From positions 1,054,001 through 1,118,000 of the forward strand of contig CBDHYI010000007.1 in the NCBI GenBank assembly GCA_965275915.1: 64,000 bases of DNA. Reading direction: 5' to 3'. The notes below the pieces were generated by a model, which searched no databases, had not been told where the DNA came from, and saw only the letters and a list, made by a program, of their open reading frames with translations. This document shows, in pieces, positions 16,520 to 25,563 of this stretch. The stretch's first letter is position 1. Each line of letters begins with the position of its first letter. Position numbers and translations under genes: made by a program. Source of the DNA: JBDWFY01 sp965275915 (lineage in GTDB: Bacteria; Pseudomonadota; Alphaproteobacteria; Rhizobiales; Stappiaceae).

Positions 16520-17847
16520 GCACCTCTCATCAGATGATCCAGTTCCCGGTAGTCGGGCAACCGCCGGTCAATTGGTTGACCGGCCCGCACAACCATCCGG
16601 TCGGACTGTGGCCTTGAGAGCAACTCGGTCCAGGTCCGTGCCCTGAAAAGTATCAGATCAGCCGGTGCCCCTTCTTTGATCCAACCCCGTTCAGGCAAGG
16701 ACATCATCGAGGCAGGGGCATTTGTGACCATAGCGGGCCAGTCTCCGACCGGATGATCGAGATGGAGAATACGGGTCGCCTCGCGGAAGACTTCCAGGGC
16801 ATCCAGGTCACCATAGGCGTAAAAGGGATCACGCGTATTGTCCGACGCAACGGCCACTTCGATACCGCGCGCTTTCATCTCATGGAGCATCGTCACGCCG
16901 CGCCATCGGGGCGTGCGCCCCCGAACGCGGTCTTGCAGATACATATTGCAAAGCGGCAGGGACACCACGCCGATGCCGGCTTTGACAACAAGATCCAGCG
17001 TCACATTCGCCTCGTCATCCGCCTGGCGGGAGAGGGAACAACAATGACCGCAGACCACCTTGCCTTCAAATCCGTTCCGCAGTGCAGCCTCGGCGATATG
17101 CCGCAGGGATTCTGCCTGCGGATCCCCCGTCTCGTCCACATGAAAATCAAGGTCAAGGCCCTTCTCGATCGCGACCTGAAAAATGCGATCAAGGTTCCGG
17201 TCCAATTCCGGAATCATATAGGTAACGGCGCCAAGCAGGCCGCCGGCGCGCTCAACACGGTCTCCGATCCTGCCCAAAAACGAGTCATCCCGCTGGAGCA
17301 TGTCGATCCCGAACAGCGCCACTGCCTGAAGGTCGATTCGGCCCGTCCAGGCCAGGCGCACTTCCTCAAAAACCGGCCAGGAAATCTCGTCCTGCGGCGG
17401 AATGGAATCCAGGTGCGTCCGAATGGCGCCGGTTCCATGGGCATAGGCGCAGCGGAGTGAAAACTCCATGCGTGCCCTGACATCATCCGCTGTCCAGTTG
17501 GCGGCACGATCTTCCCCGACCGAGGTCAGGGCGCCGTCAAATGTCCCGTCCGGATTGGCTTTGCGCGGCCAGATATGGCCTTTGTCGAGATGGGTATGCA
17601 TGTCGACAAGGGCGGGCCAAATCATGCCGTCATCCAGATCGATGACCAAAAGGCCGCCGCCTTCAGACACATCCGAGCATGCGGAAATGCGCCGGATCAC
17701 GCCTTTGTCGATCAGAATGTCGAAGCGGCCAAAATCCTCGGCGGTATTCATCCGCAAATCCGGATCGATCATGCAGGACGGCACCCGCGCCCGGCGGAAC
17801 AGAACCGGCTGGTTTTCTCCCCACTGATCCGTCCGGCCCGTAACCAT
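16516..17847 (-). CDS. Amidohydrolase, cytosine-deaminase (CodA) type
   Basis: 443 aa. Metal ligands of the amidohydrolase TIM barrel are visible: DMHTHLDKGHIW (strand 1), FHVDETGD (strand 5), CGHCC (strand 6) and VASDNTRDPFYAYGD (strand 8 Asp). The spacing and TRDPF are those of CodA-like deaminases, length slightly above CodA (about 425 aa). It is directly followed, with a 4-nt overlap, by the FAD oxidase and directly preceded (0 bp) by the ABC permease, so it acts on the transported molecule. A pyrimidine, creatinine-like or other cyclic amidine substrate is plausible; cytosine itself is not proven. Confidence 0.86.
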   Translation of the reverse strand: MVTGRTDQWGENQPVLFRRARVPSCMIDPDLRMNTAEDFGRFDILIDKGVIRRISACSDVSEGGGLLVIDLDDGMIWPALVDMHTHLDKGHIWPRKANPDGTFDGALTSVGEDRAANWTADDVRARMEFSLRCAYAHGTGAIRTHLDSIPPQDEISWPVFEEVRLAWTGRIDLQAVALFGIDMLQRDDSFLGRIGDRVERAGGLLGAVTYMIPELDRNLDRIFQVAIEKGLDLDFHVDETGDPQAESLRHIAEAALRNGFEGKVVCGHCCSLSRQADDEANVTLDLVVKAGIGVVSLPLCNMYLQDRVRGRTPRWRGVTMLHEMKARGIEVAVASDNTRDPFYAYGDLDALEVFREATRILHLDHPVGDWPAMVTNAPASMMSLPERGWIKEGAPADLILFRARTWTELLSRPQSDRMVVRAGQPIDRRLPDYRELDHLMRGA

Positions 17848-18717
17848 CTAAACTTCCCGCTTCAGCGCACTCTCATGCCACTTGCGCAAAAGCAGATGAG
17901 ACAAAAGACTGAGGGACAGAAAAATCAGAATCCCGGTCACGGAAATGAGAATGAGCGCTGCGAACATTCTCGGGATATTAAGCCGATAGCTCGCTTCGAG
18001 AATCTGGTTCGCCAGTCCGGATCCGCTGCCCGCGGACCCGGCGACAAACTCGGCGACAATGGCCCCGATGAGTGAAAGCCCGCCGGCAATCCTGAGGCCG
18101 CCCAGAAAATAGGGAAGCGCCGAGGGCAACTGCAGATAAAGCAGTGTCTGCCAGCGGGTCGCACCATAAAGACGAAACAGGTTGCGCAGATTGTGATCGG
18201 CGGAGTTCAGGCCCAATATCGTGTTAGAAAGGATCGGGAAAAAGGCAACGATCCAGGCGCAGATCAGAAGTCCCGCCGCGACGGAATCGACATAAATAAA
18301 GATCAGGGGTGCAATGGCGATAATCGGTGTCACCTGAAGGATCACTGCAAAGGGAAAAAACGAGATTTCGACCCATTTTGACTGTGTAAACAGGATGGCC
18401 AGGAACAGACCTCCAAAGGTCGCAATCGCCAGGGCACCGAACGTGATTTTCAGGGTATTGAGCAGCGCAGTCGAAAGGATCGGCCAATCGGCCACCAGTG
18501 AATCCAGCACCAGTTTCGGCGTCGGCAGGATGTAATGGGGAATGTCATTCAGAACGACGATCGCGTGCCACAGCGAAACCGCGGCAGCCATGATGACGGC
18601 GGGCAGTACCCAACGCCCCGTCTTTTCGATTTTGATAGCCCGCGCCCGGCGCAGTTCAGCCTGATCAACCATCACATCAGGGCCGGTCGTCTGGTCGGCT
18701 TTACCGGTCAGGCTCAC
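17848..18717 (-). CDS. ABC transporter permease (NitT/TauT/SsuC type)
   Basis: 289 aa with a polar N-terminal tail and six predicted helices. The cytoplasmic coupling EAA-like loop lies around FRLYGATRWQTLLYLQLPSA, followed by LRIAGGLSLIGAIVAEFVAG. This is the BPD_transp_1 permease of importers for small organic molecules such as sulfonates, pyrimidines and thiamine precursors. Its stop abuts the amidohydrolase start, and the ATPase gene ends 21 bp upstream, so it is in the middle of the operon. Confidence 0.9.
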   Translation of the reverse strand: MSLTGKADQTTGPDVMVDQAELRRARAIKIEKTGRWVLPAVIMAAAVSLWHAIVVLNDIPHYILPTPKLVLDSLVADWPILSTALLNTLKITFGALAIATFGGLFLAILFTQSKWVEISFFPFAVILQVTPIIAIAPLIFIYVDSVAAGLLICAWIVAFFPILSNTILGLNSADHNLRNLFRLYGATRWQTLLYLQLPSALPYFLGGLRIAGGLSLIGAIVAEFVAGSAGSGSGLANQILEASYRLNIPRMFAALILISVTGILIFLSLSLLSHLLLRKWHESALKREV

Positions 18718-18738
18718 TCTCCCATTCCCCTCCTGATC

Positions 18739-19578
18739 CTAAAGATGATCGTTCGCTCCCATGGCCGCGTGAAGCGCCGCGGACGCGCGGCGGCAGTAGT
18801 CGTTATACGCATTGGACGTCCGGAAGGAGTCATCGCGGGGATACGGCACATCGATGATCATATCCTCAACAACCCGCCCGGGACGCGCCGCCATGACGAC
18901 AATACGGCTGGACAGATAAACCGACTCAAAGACCGAGTGGGTAACGAAAACCACGGTCCAACCGAATTTCTCCCACAAATGCAAAATGTCGTTATTCAGT
19001 TTAAAGCGGGTGATTTCATCAAGTGCCGCAAACGGCTCATCCATCAGAAGCAGTTTCGGCCTGGTCACCAAAGCACGGGCAATAGAAACCCGCATTTTCA
19101 TGCCGCCGGACAACTCGCGGGGATAGCTCTCCGCGAAACTCTCCAGTCCCACAAGCGCCAACGCCTCCATGACGTCGGCCCGCGCATTCGCTTTTGAAAG
19201 CCCCTTCAGTTTCAGAGGCAGGTAGACATTGCCGAAAACCGTTGCCCAGGGCATCAACGTCGGCTCCTGGAACACGAAGCTCATGTCATGGTCGGCCGCG
19301 GACCCGATGCCGGTCGTGTTTGCTGTTTCGCCCGGCCACAGCACCCTTCCGGTCGTCGGACTGCTCAAATCGCTGACAATCCGAAGCACGGTGGATTTGC
19401 CACAGCCGGATGGACCCAGCAGTGTCACGAACTCACCCTGGCGGATGTCCAGCGACATATCCTTCAGCGCGACAGTTCCGTTGGAAAAAGTCTTCGAGAT
19501 ATGGCTGAGAGAGACGATGGGCGGTGCTTTTGCGGAAGCGCCCGCGCCATCGGTTTCAGCGGTTTCGGCCAACGTCAT
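18739..19578 (-). CDS. ABC transporter ATP-binding protein (NitT/TauT type)
   Basis: 279 aa. Walker A is GPSGCGKSTVLR, the Q loop is FVFQEPTLMPWAT, the ABC signature is LSGGMKMRVSIARAL, Walker B is LLLMDEPFAALDE and the switch His is in VFVTHSVFES. The MPWATV and MKMRV variants are typical of the TauB/SsuB/NitT group. It energises the permease encoded next (21-bp gap) with the NMT1-like binding protein encoded 51 bp upstream. Confidence 0.93.
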   Translation of the reverse strand: MTLAETAETDGAGASAKAPPIVSLSHISKTFSNGTVALKDMSLDIRQGEFVTLLGPSGCGKSTVLRIVSDLSSPTTGRVLWPGETANTTGIGSAADHDMSFVFQEPTLMPWATVFGNVYLPLKLKGLSKANARADVMEALALVGLESFAESYPRELSGGMKMRVSIARALVTRPKLLLMDEPFAALDEITRFKLNNDILHLWEKFGWTVVFVTHSVFESVYLSSRIVVMAARPGRVVEDMIIDVPYPRDDSFRTSNAYNDYCRRASAALHAAMGANDHL

Positions 19579-19629
19579 GAGGTGAATTGTCTTTCCGTGT
19601 GTTTCCGCACGGTGCCGAACGGTAAGCGA

Positions 19630-20640
19630 TTACTTCCCAACCAGTTTTTCCTTGATATCAAGGCCAACGCCCTTGTTGACAAACTGCAGCGTATAGGACT
19701 GCTGGTAATCAACATCCGCTTTCACGACCCCGGCTTTCACCATTTTATCGAAGAACGATTTGTTGCGTTCATCGGTCATCGCACCAATGCCCATGGTAAA
19801 TGTATCGCCTGAATCGACAATCCCGTATTCCTTCATTTTTTCCAGCGAATAGGCGAGCTGTTCATCGCTCATGCCCGGATTGTCATTTTTGATCATCTCA
19901 TTGGCTTTGGCATTATCGCCGTACAGGTAGTTGTTCCAGCCGATCGCCGATCCTTCAACAAAGCACTTCACCACCTCGGGCTTTTGCTCAATCAACTCAT
20001 TGCGGGTCTCGATGGTTGTGGCGTAGGTGTCGTAGCCGTGATCAGCCAAAAGGAAGATATTCGGTTTGAAACCGCCCTCATTTTCAACGGCGAACGGCTC
20101 CGACGTGATATAGCCCTGCTGACCCAGCCGTTTGTCGGCAAGGAACGGAGCCGTGTTGTACGTGTAGGGACGCACCTGATCGAGCTGGAAACCGAATTCA
20201 TCGACCATCCAGCGATAGCTTGAATTCTGCATGGCAGCGCCGAGCAGCAGATTGATCGTCTTCAGACTATCCCATGTATCCAGATCCTGACCCGGATGGG
20301 TCATGATGATTTGCGGTTCCTTTTGAAAATCGGCCGCGACGACTTTTGTCGGAATGCCCTGTTCGACCGCGCTGAAGGCCTGAAGCATATTGCCACCCAT
20401 CAGAAAATCAATCTTGCCGACCGGCAGCAGAATCCGATTGTTGACCTGCGGCCCGCCGGGAATGATTTCCACCTCAAGACCGCACGCCTCATAGGTTCCG
20501 TCCACGACCGCCTGATAATAGCCGCCATGTTCGGCCTGGGCGACCCAGTTGGTGCCGAACTTGACTTTTTCCAGTGCATGGGCGCTTGTTGCAAGGCCCA
20601 GCGCGGCAACCACACCGCCGACTTTCATAAGATTATACAT
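19630..20640 (-). CDS. ABC substrate-binding protein, NMT1/THI5-like
   Basis: 336 aa; AGGAGAGG precedes the ATG at 20640. A signal peptide (about 1-22, ending AHA) targets the periplasm. The mature protein begins LEKVKFGTNWVAQAEHGGYY, the characteristic opening of NMT1/THI5-like binding proteins that carry pyrimidine (HMP-like) and related small molecules. First gene of a five-gene operon with ATPase, permease, CodA-like deaminase and FAD oxidase. This combination points to uptake and breakdown of a nitrogen heterocycle rather than taurine or nitrate. I saw no TPP riboswitch in the leader. Confidence 0.9.
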   Translation of the reverse strand: MYNLMKVGGVVAALGLATSAHALEKVKFGTNWVAQAEHGGYYQAVVDGTYEACGLEVEIIPGGPQVNNRILLPVGKIDFLMGGNMLQAFSAVEQGIPTKVVAADFQKEPQIIMTHPGQDLDTWDSLKTINLLLGAAMQNSSYRWMVDEFGFQLDQVRPYTYNTAPFLADKRLGQQGYITSEPFAVENEGGFKPNIFLLADHGYDTYATTIETRNELIEQKPEVVKCFVEGSAIGWNNYLYGDNAKANEMIKNDNPGMSDEQLAYSLEKMKEYGIVDSGDTFTMGIGAMTDERNKSFFDKMVKAGVVKADVDYQQSYTLQFVNKGVGLDIKEKLVGK

Positions 20641-20950
20641 GGTGACTCGCCTCTCCTTAAGATTGCCAAAACCACCAGGTCATTCCGGTTTTTGGGTCAG
20701 CCCGGATTTTCCGACTTCAGCGGTTTTTCTGTTTTTGGGCATTCTAACGGTTGCAGCAAATGACGTGCCAATATTCACGAACCATCAGGGCAGGCAGTTA
20801 TTCGCTTGTTAACGATCTATTGTGTTCCGAACTTTTGGATTTTCTGACGTAAACTGCCCAAAATAGTAGCGAACTGCAATCGAATTCGCCACAAGCGATC
20901 CTTGCCGACCGATGAACCGGACCGTAATCTGACGACCTTATCCTGAGAAA
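20641..20950. other. Divergent intergenic region between importer operon and ridA-like gene
   Basis: 310 bp without a credible gene. It must hold the promoter of the binding-protein operon (minus strand, strong AGGAGAGG site near 20650) and that of the RidA-like gene (plus strand). I looked for CTGAGA/ACCTGA blocks of a TPP riboswitch and for other large conserved RNA elements and saw none. Confidence 0.5.
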
Positions 20951-21346
20951 GTGCCGAAAATAGTGATCGTTCACTCGCCTGAAACAATTCACCCGCCTTT
21001 TGCAAATTACAGCCACGGTGTCGAAGTCCCGTCCGGATACCGTCTCCTCGCTTGTTCCGGTCAGTTGGGAATCTCGGCCGACGGGACTGTTCCACCGGAT
21101 GTCGGCGGTCAGACGAGACTGTGTTTTGAGAATATAAGGGCCATTCTGGCCTCAGCAGATATGACCCTTGCCGACATGGTTCGGATCAACGCCTATGTCA
21201 GCGATCGTCGCTATCTGAAAGGTTATATGGACGCGCGCGATGCATTTGTCGGCACGCCCCCGCCCGCATCAACCCTGATGATCGTATCAGGATTCGCACG
21301 CGAAGAGTTTCTGGTGGAGATCGAAGTTCTGGCGGCGGCGCCCTGA
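20951..21346 (+). CDS. RidA family protein (YjgF/Rid)
   Basis: 131 aa, GTG start. The Rid fold motifs are LLACSGQLGISADGTVP, QTRLCFENIRAILASA and the C-terminal EFLVEIEVLAAA with the IE-V-A pattern. The Arg that contacts the imine carboxylate in true RidA is in R-INAYVSDRRYLK (NAYV segment) and is present as RINAYV. It probably hydrolyses reactive enamines or imines, or acts as an aminoacrylate hydrolase of pyrimidine-like breakdown. It is divergent from the importer/deaminase operon, consistent with dealing with an unstable intermediate of that pathway. Confidence 0.88.
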   Translation: MPKIVIVHSPETIHPPFANYSHGVEVPSGYRLLACSGQLGISADGTVPPDVGGQTRLCFENIRAILASADMTLADMVRINAYVSDRRYLKGYMDARDAFVGTPPPASTLMIVSGFAREEFLVEIEVLAAAP

Positions 21347-21372
21347 TTGTCTGTTTTGTCGCGCATGCTTGT

Positions 21373-21396
21373 CCGAAAATCGCACGCACTTTTCGG
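21373..21396. terminator. Hairpin between convergent genes, rhizobial-repeat-like
   Basis: CCGAAAA (21373-21379) and TTTTCGG (21390-21396) form a stem with a 10-nt loop, giving A/T tracts on both strands. It lies between the convergent RidA and SprA-family genes. The surrounding GCATGCTTGTCCGAAAA resembles the short palindromic intergenic repeats common in Rhizobiales, so it may be both a repeat and a bidirectional terminator. Confidence 0.5.
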
Positions 21397-21417
21397 CAAT
21401 ATCCTAGGGTATGGCCC

Positions 21418-22269
21418 CTAAGCTGTCAGCCTGAGCAGCGCAGACGCATCAACCGCAGCTCCGTCTTGAGAAAGTGATCCTGCGGTCTGTCCGTAAGCCT
21501 TGATGGCTTCCGTCAAACGATCCTGAAACCGTTGATCGCGAGGCGCTTCTTCTTCGCTTTGACCGGATTGCTCCAGCGCGCGCGCGCCTGCCTGCTTTGC
21601 CGGATCAAGCGCGCCGAGTGGACCACCCTGCTCTTCCGCCCTCGGCACATCGTCTTTTTGCTGTCGGGATTGTGCCTGTGCCTCGATCAGCTTCTGTCGC
21701 GCGTCGGCGGCAACGCGCCGGTCCTGGGACGAGGGCTCTGCCGGCGCCAGCGCGGCCCGGATCACGACTTCCATTTTACGCGCCGTTTCCTCGGGCGTTG
21801 ATTCGGCCGATGTATCGATGGAGACTTCACCGCCCACCGCGTAGCGTTTTCCATCAGGCCCCTGCTGAAATGTGTAGGAGGGCGCACCGGCATAAGGGCC
21901 GCCGACACGGGCGTGGGCCTGCTCATGGGCCCGGACCTCGCGGTCCCGTGCTTTCAGTTTTTCGACCTGCCGCTTCTCTTGTTCGGAAAGCTCTTCCCCG
22001 CCCCGGCCTTTGCCAGAACTGCCGTCCGACGCAGGTGCAGCCGCCCCCTTGGGCTGGACGGCACCGGCAGAAAGGGCGTTGCTTTGATTCGTTCCGACAT
22101 TCTTGCTCGCAGGCACATTCAGCTGTTCCGTGCGCGCAGCATCGTCCGCCGCGCTGTTTCGGGGCTCGGAGCCCGGCGCGCCGGCGTAAAGGCCAACCGT
22201 ACCTGTCGCCAAACTGCTGATCATCGCCTGCTCAGAAAAGCGTAAAATCCGATCTATTTCGTTAATCAT
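21418..22269 (-). CDS. Putative metalloprotease, CJM1_0395/SprA family
   Basis: 283 aa from the ATG at 22269; upstream in-frame ATGs at 22287 and 22332 lack a ribosome site, so the start is uncertain. The N-terminal half is low-complexity (A, G, P, S). A charged coiled segment (LSEQEKRQVEKLKARDREV) leads into VRAHEQAHARVGGPYAGAPS, which has the HEQAH zinc-binding helix, then YTFQQGPDGKRYAVGGEV, the family hallmark. No signal peptide is evident. Function is unknown beyond the predicted metallopeptidase; it stands alone between convergent and divergent neighbours. Confidence 0.82.
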   Translation of the reverse strand: MINEIDRILRFSEQAMISSLATGTVGLYAGAPGSEPRNSAADDAARTEQLNVPASKNVGTNQSNALSAGAVQPKGAAAPASDGSSGKGRGGEELSEQEKRQVEKLKARDREVRAHEQAHARVGGPYAGAPSYTFQQGPDGKRYAVGGEVSIDTSAESTPEETARKMEVVIRAALAPAEPSSQDRRVAADARQKLIEAQAQSRQQKDDVPRAEEQGGPLGALDPAKQAGARALEQSGQSEEEAPRDQRFQDRLTEAIKAYGQTAGSLSQDGAAVDASALLRLTA

Positions 22270-22405
22270 CCCGCAACGCGCGATCATTTTCGCGTGAGTT
22301 GTCCGACGCTCTGTCGAAGAAAAACACCCCATTGGACATGACGCTCCACCGGAACGGGTCTATGTAATCCACAAGAATCCGATCAGTCCGCATCAGAAAA
22401 GCGAG

Positions 22406-23209
22406 ATGACCATGTTGCCCAGGCGCCGATGGCAGGAAATGACAACGCGCGATTTCGGCGAGTCCGACACCAGCACCTGGATTGCGGTGCTTCCGGTGGC
22501 GGCGATCGAACAGCACGGACCGCACCTGCCGGTCTATACCGACACCTGCATCGCCGAAGGGCAGATCGGGCGTGTCATCGATCTTCTCCCCGACACACTT
22601 CCGGTCACATTCCTGCCGGTCCAGGCGATCGGCAAATCCAACGAGCATATTTCCTCTCCCGGCACCCTGACACTCAACTGGGAAACGGCGACACACGCCT
22701 GGATCGAACTGGGCGAGAGCGTTCATCGCACCGGAATCCGCAAACTCGTTCTGATCAATTCGCACGGCGGAAACGTGCCGATGGTCGATATTGTCGCCCG
22801 GGAACTGCGGGTCAGGTACGACATGATGGTAACGGGCTCCTCCTGGGCGCGGTTCGGCCAGCCGGACGGGGTCTTTCCGGACGAGGAATTTGCGTACGGC
22901 ATTCATGGCGGCGATGTTGAGACATCCATCATGCTGCATCTGAGGCCGGATCTGGTCCGGATGGACCTCGCGCAGGACTTTCGCTCGTCTCAGGAGCAGT
23001 TCGCTGACGAGTTCACGCATCTGCGCGGCCACGGCCCGCATCAGTTCGGCTGGAAGGCTCAGGATCTGAATGTGACCGGTGTTGTGGGCAACGCCGCCAA
23101 CGCAACCGCCGAAAAAGGCAAGGCGTCACTCGATCACGCGGCAGCGGCCTTTGTCGAGCTGCTGCATGACATTCATCGGTTTGACCTGGACCGGATCTGG
23201 CGCTCCTGA
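22406..23209 (+). CDS. Creatininase family amidohydrolase
   Basis: 267 aa. Binuclear metal-site motifs of the family are LPVAAIEQHGPHLPV (Glu and His), TDTCIAEG, LINSHGGN and GIHGGDVETS (His and Glu). Members open cyclic amides such as creatinine, or act in riboflavin/F420 and mycofactocin pathways. It lies 1 kb from RidA and near the CodA-like/FAD-oxidase operon, suggesting hydrolysis of a ring or amide in the same pathway. True creatininase activity is not proven; the family is broad. Confidence 0.88.
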   Translation: MTMLPRRRWQEMTTRDFGESDTSTWIAVLPVAAIEQHGPHLPVYTDTCIAEGQIGRVIDLLPDTLPVTFLPVQAIGKSNEHISSPGTLTLNWETATHAWIELGESVHRTGIRKLVLINSHGGNVPMVDIVARELRVRYDMMVTGSSWARFGQPDGVFPDEEFAYGIHGGDVETSIMLHLRPDLVRMDLAQDFRSSQEQFADEFTHLRGHGPHQFGWKAQDLNVTGVVGNAANATAEKGKASLDHAAAAFVELLHDIHRFDLDRIWRS

Positions 23210-23215
23210 CGGCAG

Positions 23216-23560
23216 TTAAACGAGCCGGTCAGACCAGGATTGTTCGTCAAAATCGATCAGCGGCTCTCCGTCTGTTTCCAATATCGGCCGTTTGATCATG
23301 GAAGGATTGTCCTGAAGCACCCTGATCGCGGTTTCGGCATTAACAATCTTGGCTTTTTCTTCGTCCGGAAGTTTGCGCCAGGTCGTGCCCTTTTTGTTGA
23401 GAACCCTCTCCCAGCCGAAGGCATCGACATGGGCTTTCAGCTTAATCGGGTCAACGCCTGCCTTCTTATAGTCGTGAAATTCATAGTCCATGCCCTGATC
23501 CGCAAGCCAGCGCCGGGCTTTTTTGACTTTGTCGCAGTTGCTGATTCCAAACAGTTTCAT
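23216..23560 (-). CDS. ArsC/Spx-family (YffB-like) protein
   Basis: 114 aa, thioredoxin-like fold: MKLFGISNCDKVKKARRWL at the N-terminus, GTTWRKLPDEEKA in the middle and IKRPILETDGEPL near the C-terminus. The Cys of NCDKVKKA takes the place of the arsenate-reductase CxxC/S region, with only one Cys as in YffB. Members use glutathione or act as regulators; no ars genes lie nearby, so arsenate reduction is unlikely. It converges with the creatininase-family gene, whose stop is 6 bp away. Confidence 0.87.
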   Translation of the reverse strand: MKLFGISNCDKVKKARRWLADQGMDYEFHDYKKAGVDPIKLKAHVDAFGWERVLNKKGTTWRKLPDEEKAKIVNAETAIRVLQDNPSMIKRPILETDGEPLIDFDEQSWSDRLV

Positions 23561-23795
23561 TTTGTCTCACGTTTCCCAGACTGTTCCGGCCACGGCCGGA
23601 CGCCGCTTCCGGCTCAGCCGATCAAAAATCCGTTCACTATGACGATATTTCGATTGTTTGCGCTAAATATTCAAATGACTCGCACAGCAACAACACCTTT
23701 TGTGGTGGAAAAGAGCCGCGTTAACTCACGCTGCTCCGAACAAAACTCTGTGCTATAGGAAATTTCGCAGCATAGTCGCCGTACCGGACGAAGAG

Positions 23796-25532
23796 ATGAA
23801 CCGCCCGCAAAAGGTCCAGCGAGGAAGCCTATTGGCAAGCAAGAAAGATGGCGCAAACGTGGCCAACGGAGCCGACTGGGCTCAGCGCATCAGGCTGATC
23901 AGCGGCCTTATCCTGATGGTGTTTGCCACCATGCACTTCCTCAATCACTCACTGGGCATCGTGTCTCTGGATGCCATGCAAGAGGCCAAAAGGTGGCACA
24001 CGGCAATCTGGCGGTCGCCGCCGGGAACCATTTTGCTCTACGGAGCGCTTTTCCTGCATGCCGGGCTCGCCCTTTACAAAACCGCTACGCGCAGAACCTG
24101 GCGTATTCCGCCCTGGGAGGCTCTTCAGATTTTGCTGGGTCTGGCCATCCCCTATTACTTGTTCCTGCACGTCGTCGGCACGCGCGGGCTTGTCGAGATA
24201 TTCGACGTCAGAACCACTTATCCAAACGTGCTGAGTCTGCTCTGGCCGGGACTGGCTCTGCAACAAAGCCTGCTGATGCTGGTCGTCTGGCTGCACGGTG
24301 TGATCGGCATTCATTTCTGGCTGAGGGTGCGCCCCTGGTACCGGCACGCATTTCCATGGCTGGTTTTCATCGGCATCACCATTCCGTTGCTGGCGCAATG
24401 GGGCTGGATTGAAGCATCGCGCCGGATGGTTCTTTCTGATGATGTCGAGCGGTTTCTGACCCGTGAACACATCATATGGGCAAACAGCGTCATTTCGACC
24501 GGCACTACGGTCATGATCGTTCTTTTATCCATCTGCGTCGCCGCCATGGCAATCAACATCGTGCGCACGTTCCTGTCCAGCCGGGTCATTGTCCGCTATC
24601 CCGGCGGCATGAAACTGCGCGCGGCACCAGGCGCAACCCTGCTTGAAGTCAGCCGGTCCAACAATATCCCGCATGCCTCGGTGTGCGGCGGCCGCGCGCG
24701 ATGCTCCACATGCCGCACCCGAATTCTTGAGGGCGTCAACACTCTGCCGCCGCCCGGTGATCGGGAGAAAGCGGTTCTGAAACGCATAAACGCCGATGAA
24801 AACGTGCGGCTTGCCTGCCAGATCAGACCGACCAGGCCGCTTGCCGTTCAGCCGCTTCTTCCGGGCCGCCAGGCGCGCGGCGCGGCAAATCTGCAGACCG
24901 ATGCCTATCATTGGGGTGTCGAACAGCCCGCCGCGATCATGTTCGTCGATATCAGAAACTTCACCGGTATCTCCGAGAACCGGCTCTCTTATGATGTGGT
25001 CTTTATGCTCAACCGGTATCTTGACGGGGCCGCACAAGCCATCACCAGTTCGGGGGGTTATGTCGATAAGTTCATCGGCGACGGCATCATGGCGATTTTC
25101 GGAATTAACGACGGCGTCAGGCAAGGTGCGCGGCAGGCGCTGGAAGCGGCGGCGAAAATTCAAAAATCCCTCCATGAAACCAACCAGGATCTGGCCGGAC
25201 ATCTCGACGCCCCGCTTAAAATCGGCATCGGCATTCACGCCGGCCAGGTGATCCTTGGCCGTATCGGAGCCGCGGGCGGACGGGGACAGGCCCCCATAAC
25301 CGCGCTGGGCGATGTCGTGAACACAGCCAGCCGGCTTGAGGCGGAAACCAAGAAATACGGGGCCACAATGATCACCTCTCGTCAGGTCGTTCAGGTGGCG
25401 GGGATCAAACTGGAAGATGAGGAGACGACGGAAATCGTCGTACGCGGCCGCAAAAAGCCCCTCAATGTGTATGTTCTTTACGACCTGTCCGTCCTCTCCG
25501 ATGCAATTGCGGCGGAATATGAGACAGGTTAG
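23796..25532 (+). CDS. Membrane adenylate cyclase with 2Fe-2S ferredoxin domain
   Basis: 578 aa from the ATG at 23796; an in-frame start at 23700 would add a non-hydrophobic tail. Residues about 30-260 carry six helices with His residues in FATMHFLNHS, LFLHAGLAL, LFLHVVG and WLHGVIGIHFW, a layout like SdhC/FrdC cytochrome b anchors. Residues about 265-350 are a 2Fe-2S ferredoxin with CGGRARCSTC (C-x5-C-x2-C) and the fourth Cys in RLACQIRP. Residues about 380-570 are a class III cyclase: metal Asp in FVDIRNFTGIS and FIGDGIMAIFG, Lys in YVDKF and NTASRLE. It may couple redox state to cAMP output. Confidence 0.9.
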   Translation: MNRPQKVQRGSLLASKKDGANVANGADWAQRIRLISGLILMVFATMHFLNHSLGIVSLDAMQEAKRWHTAIWRSPPGTILLYGALFLHAGLALYKTATRRTWRIPPWEALQILLGLAIPYYLFLHVVGTRGLVEIFDVRTTYPNVLSLLWPGLALQQSLLMLVVWLHGVIGIHFWLRVRPWYRHAFPWLVFIGITIPLLAQWGWIEASRRMVLSDDVERFLTREHIIWANSVISTGTTVMIVLLSICVAAMAINIVRTFLSSRVIVRYPGGMKLRAAPGATLLEVSRSNNIPHASVCGGRARCSTCRTRILEGVNTLPPPGDREKAVLKRINADENVRLACQIRPTRPLAVQPLLPGRQARGAANLQTDAYHWGVEQPAAIMFVDIRNFTGISENRLSYDVVFMLNRYLDGAAQAITSSGGYVDKFIGDGIMAIFGINDGVRQGARQALEAAAKIQKSLHETNQDLAGHLDAPLKIGIGIHAGQVILGRIGAAGGRGQAPITALGDVVNTASRLEAETKKYGATMITSRQVVQVAGIKLEDEETTEIVVRGRKKPLNVYVLYDLSVLSDAIAAEYETG

Positions 25533-25563
25533 ATTCGAGGAACGAGCTGACCGGAGTTGAATC

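Noticed and set aside
20641..20950. TPP or other riboswitch before the NMT1/THI5-like importer
   Set aside because: The diagnostic CTGAGA and ACCTGA blocks and expected stems were not found.
21350..21420. Possible RIME-like mobile element
   Set aside because: Only a short palindrome with rhizobial character is present, with no second copy in the window; kept as a hairpin only.
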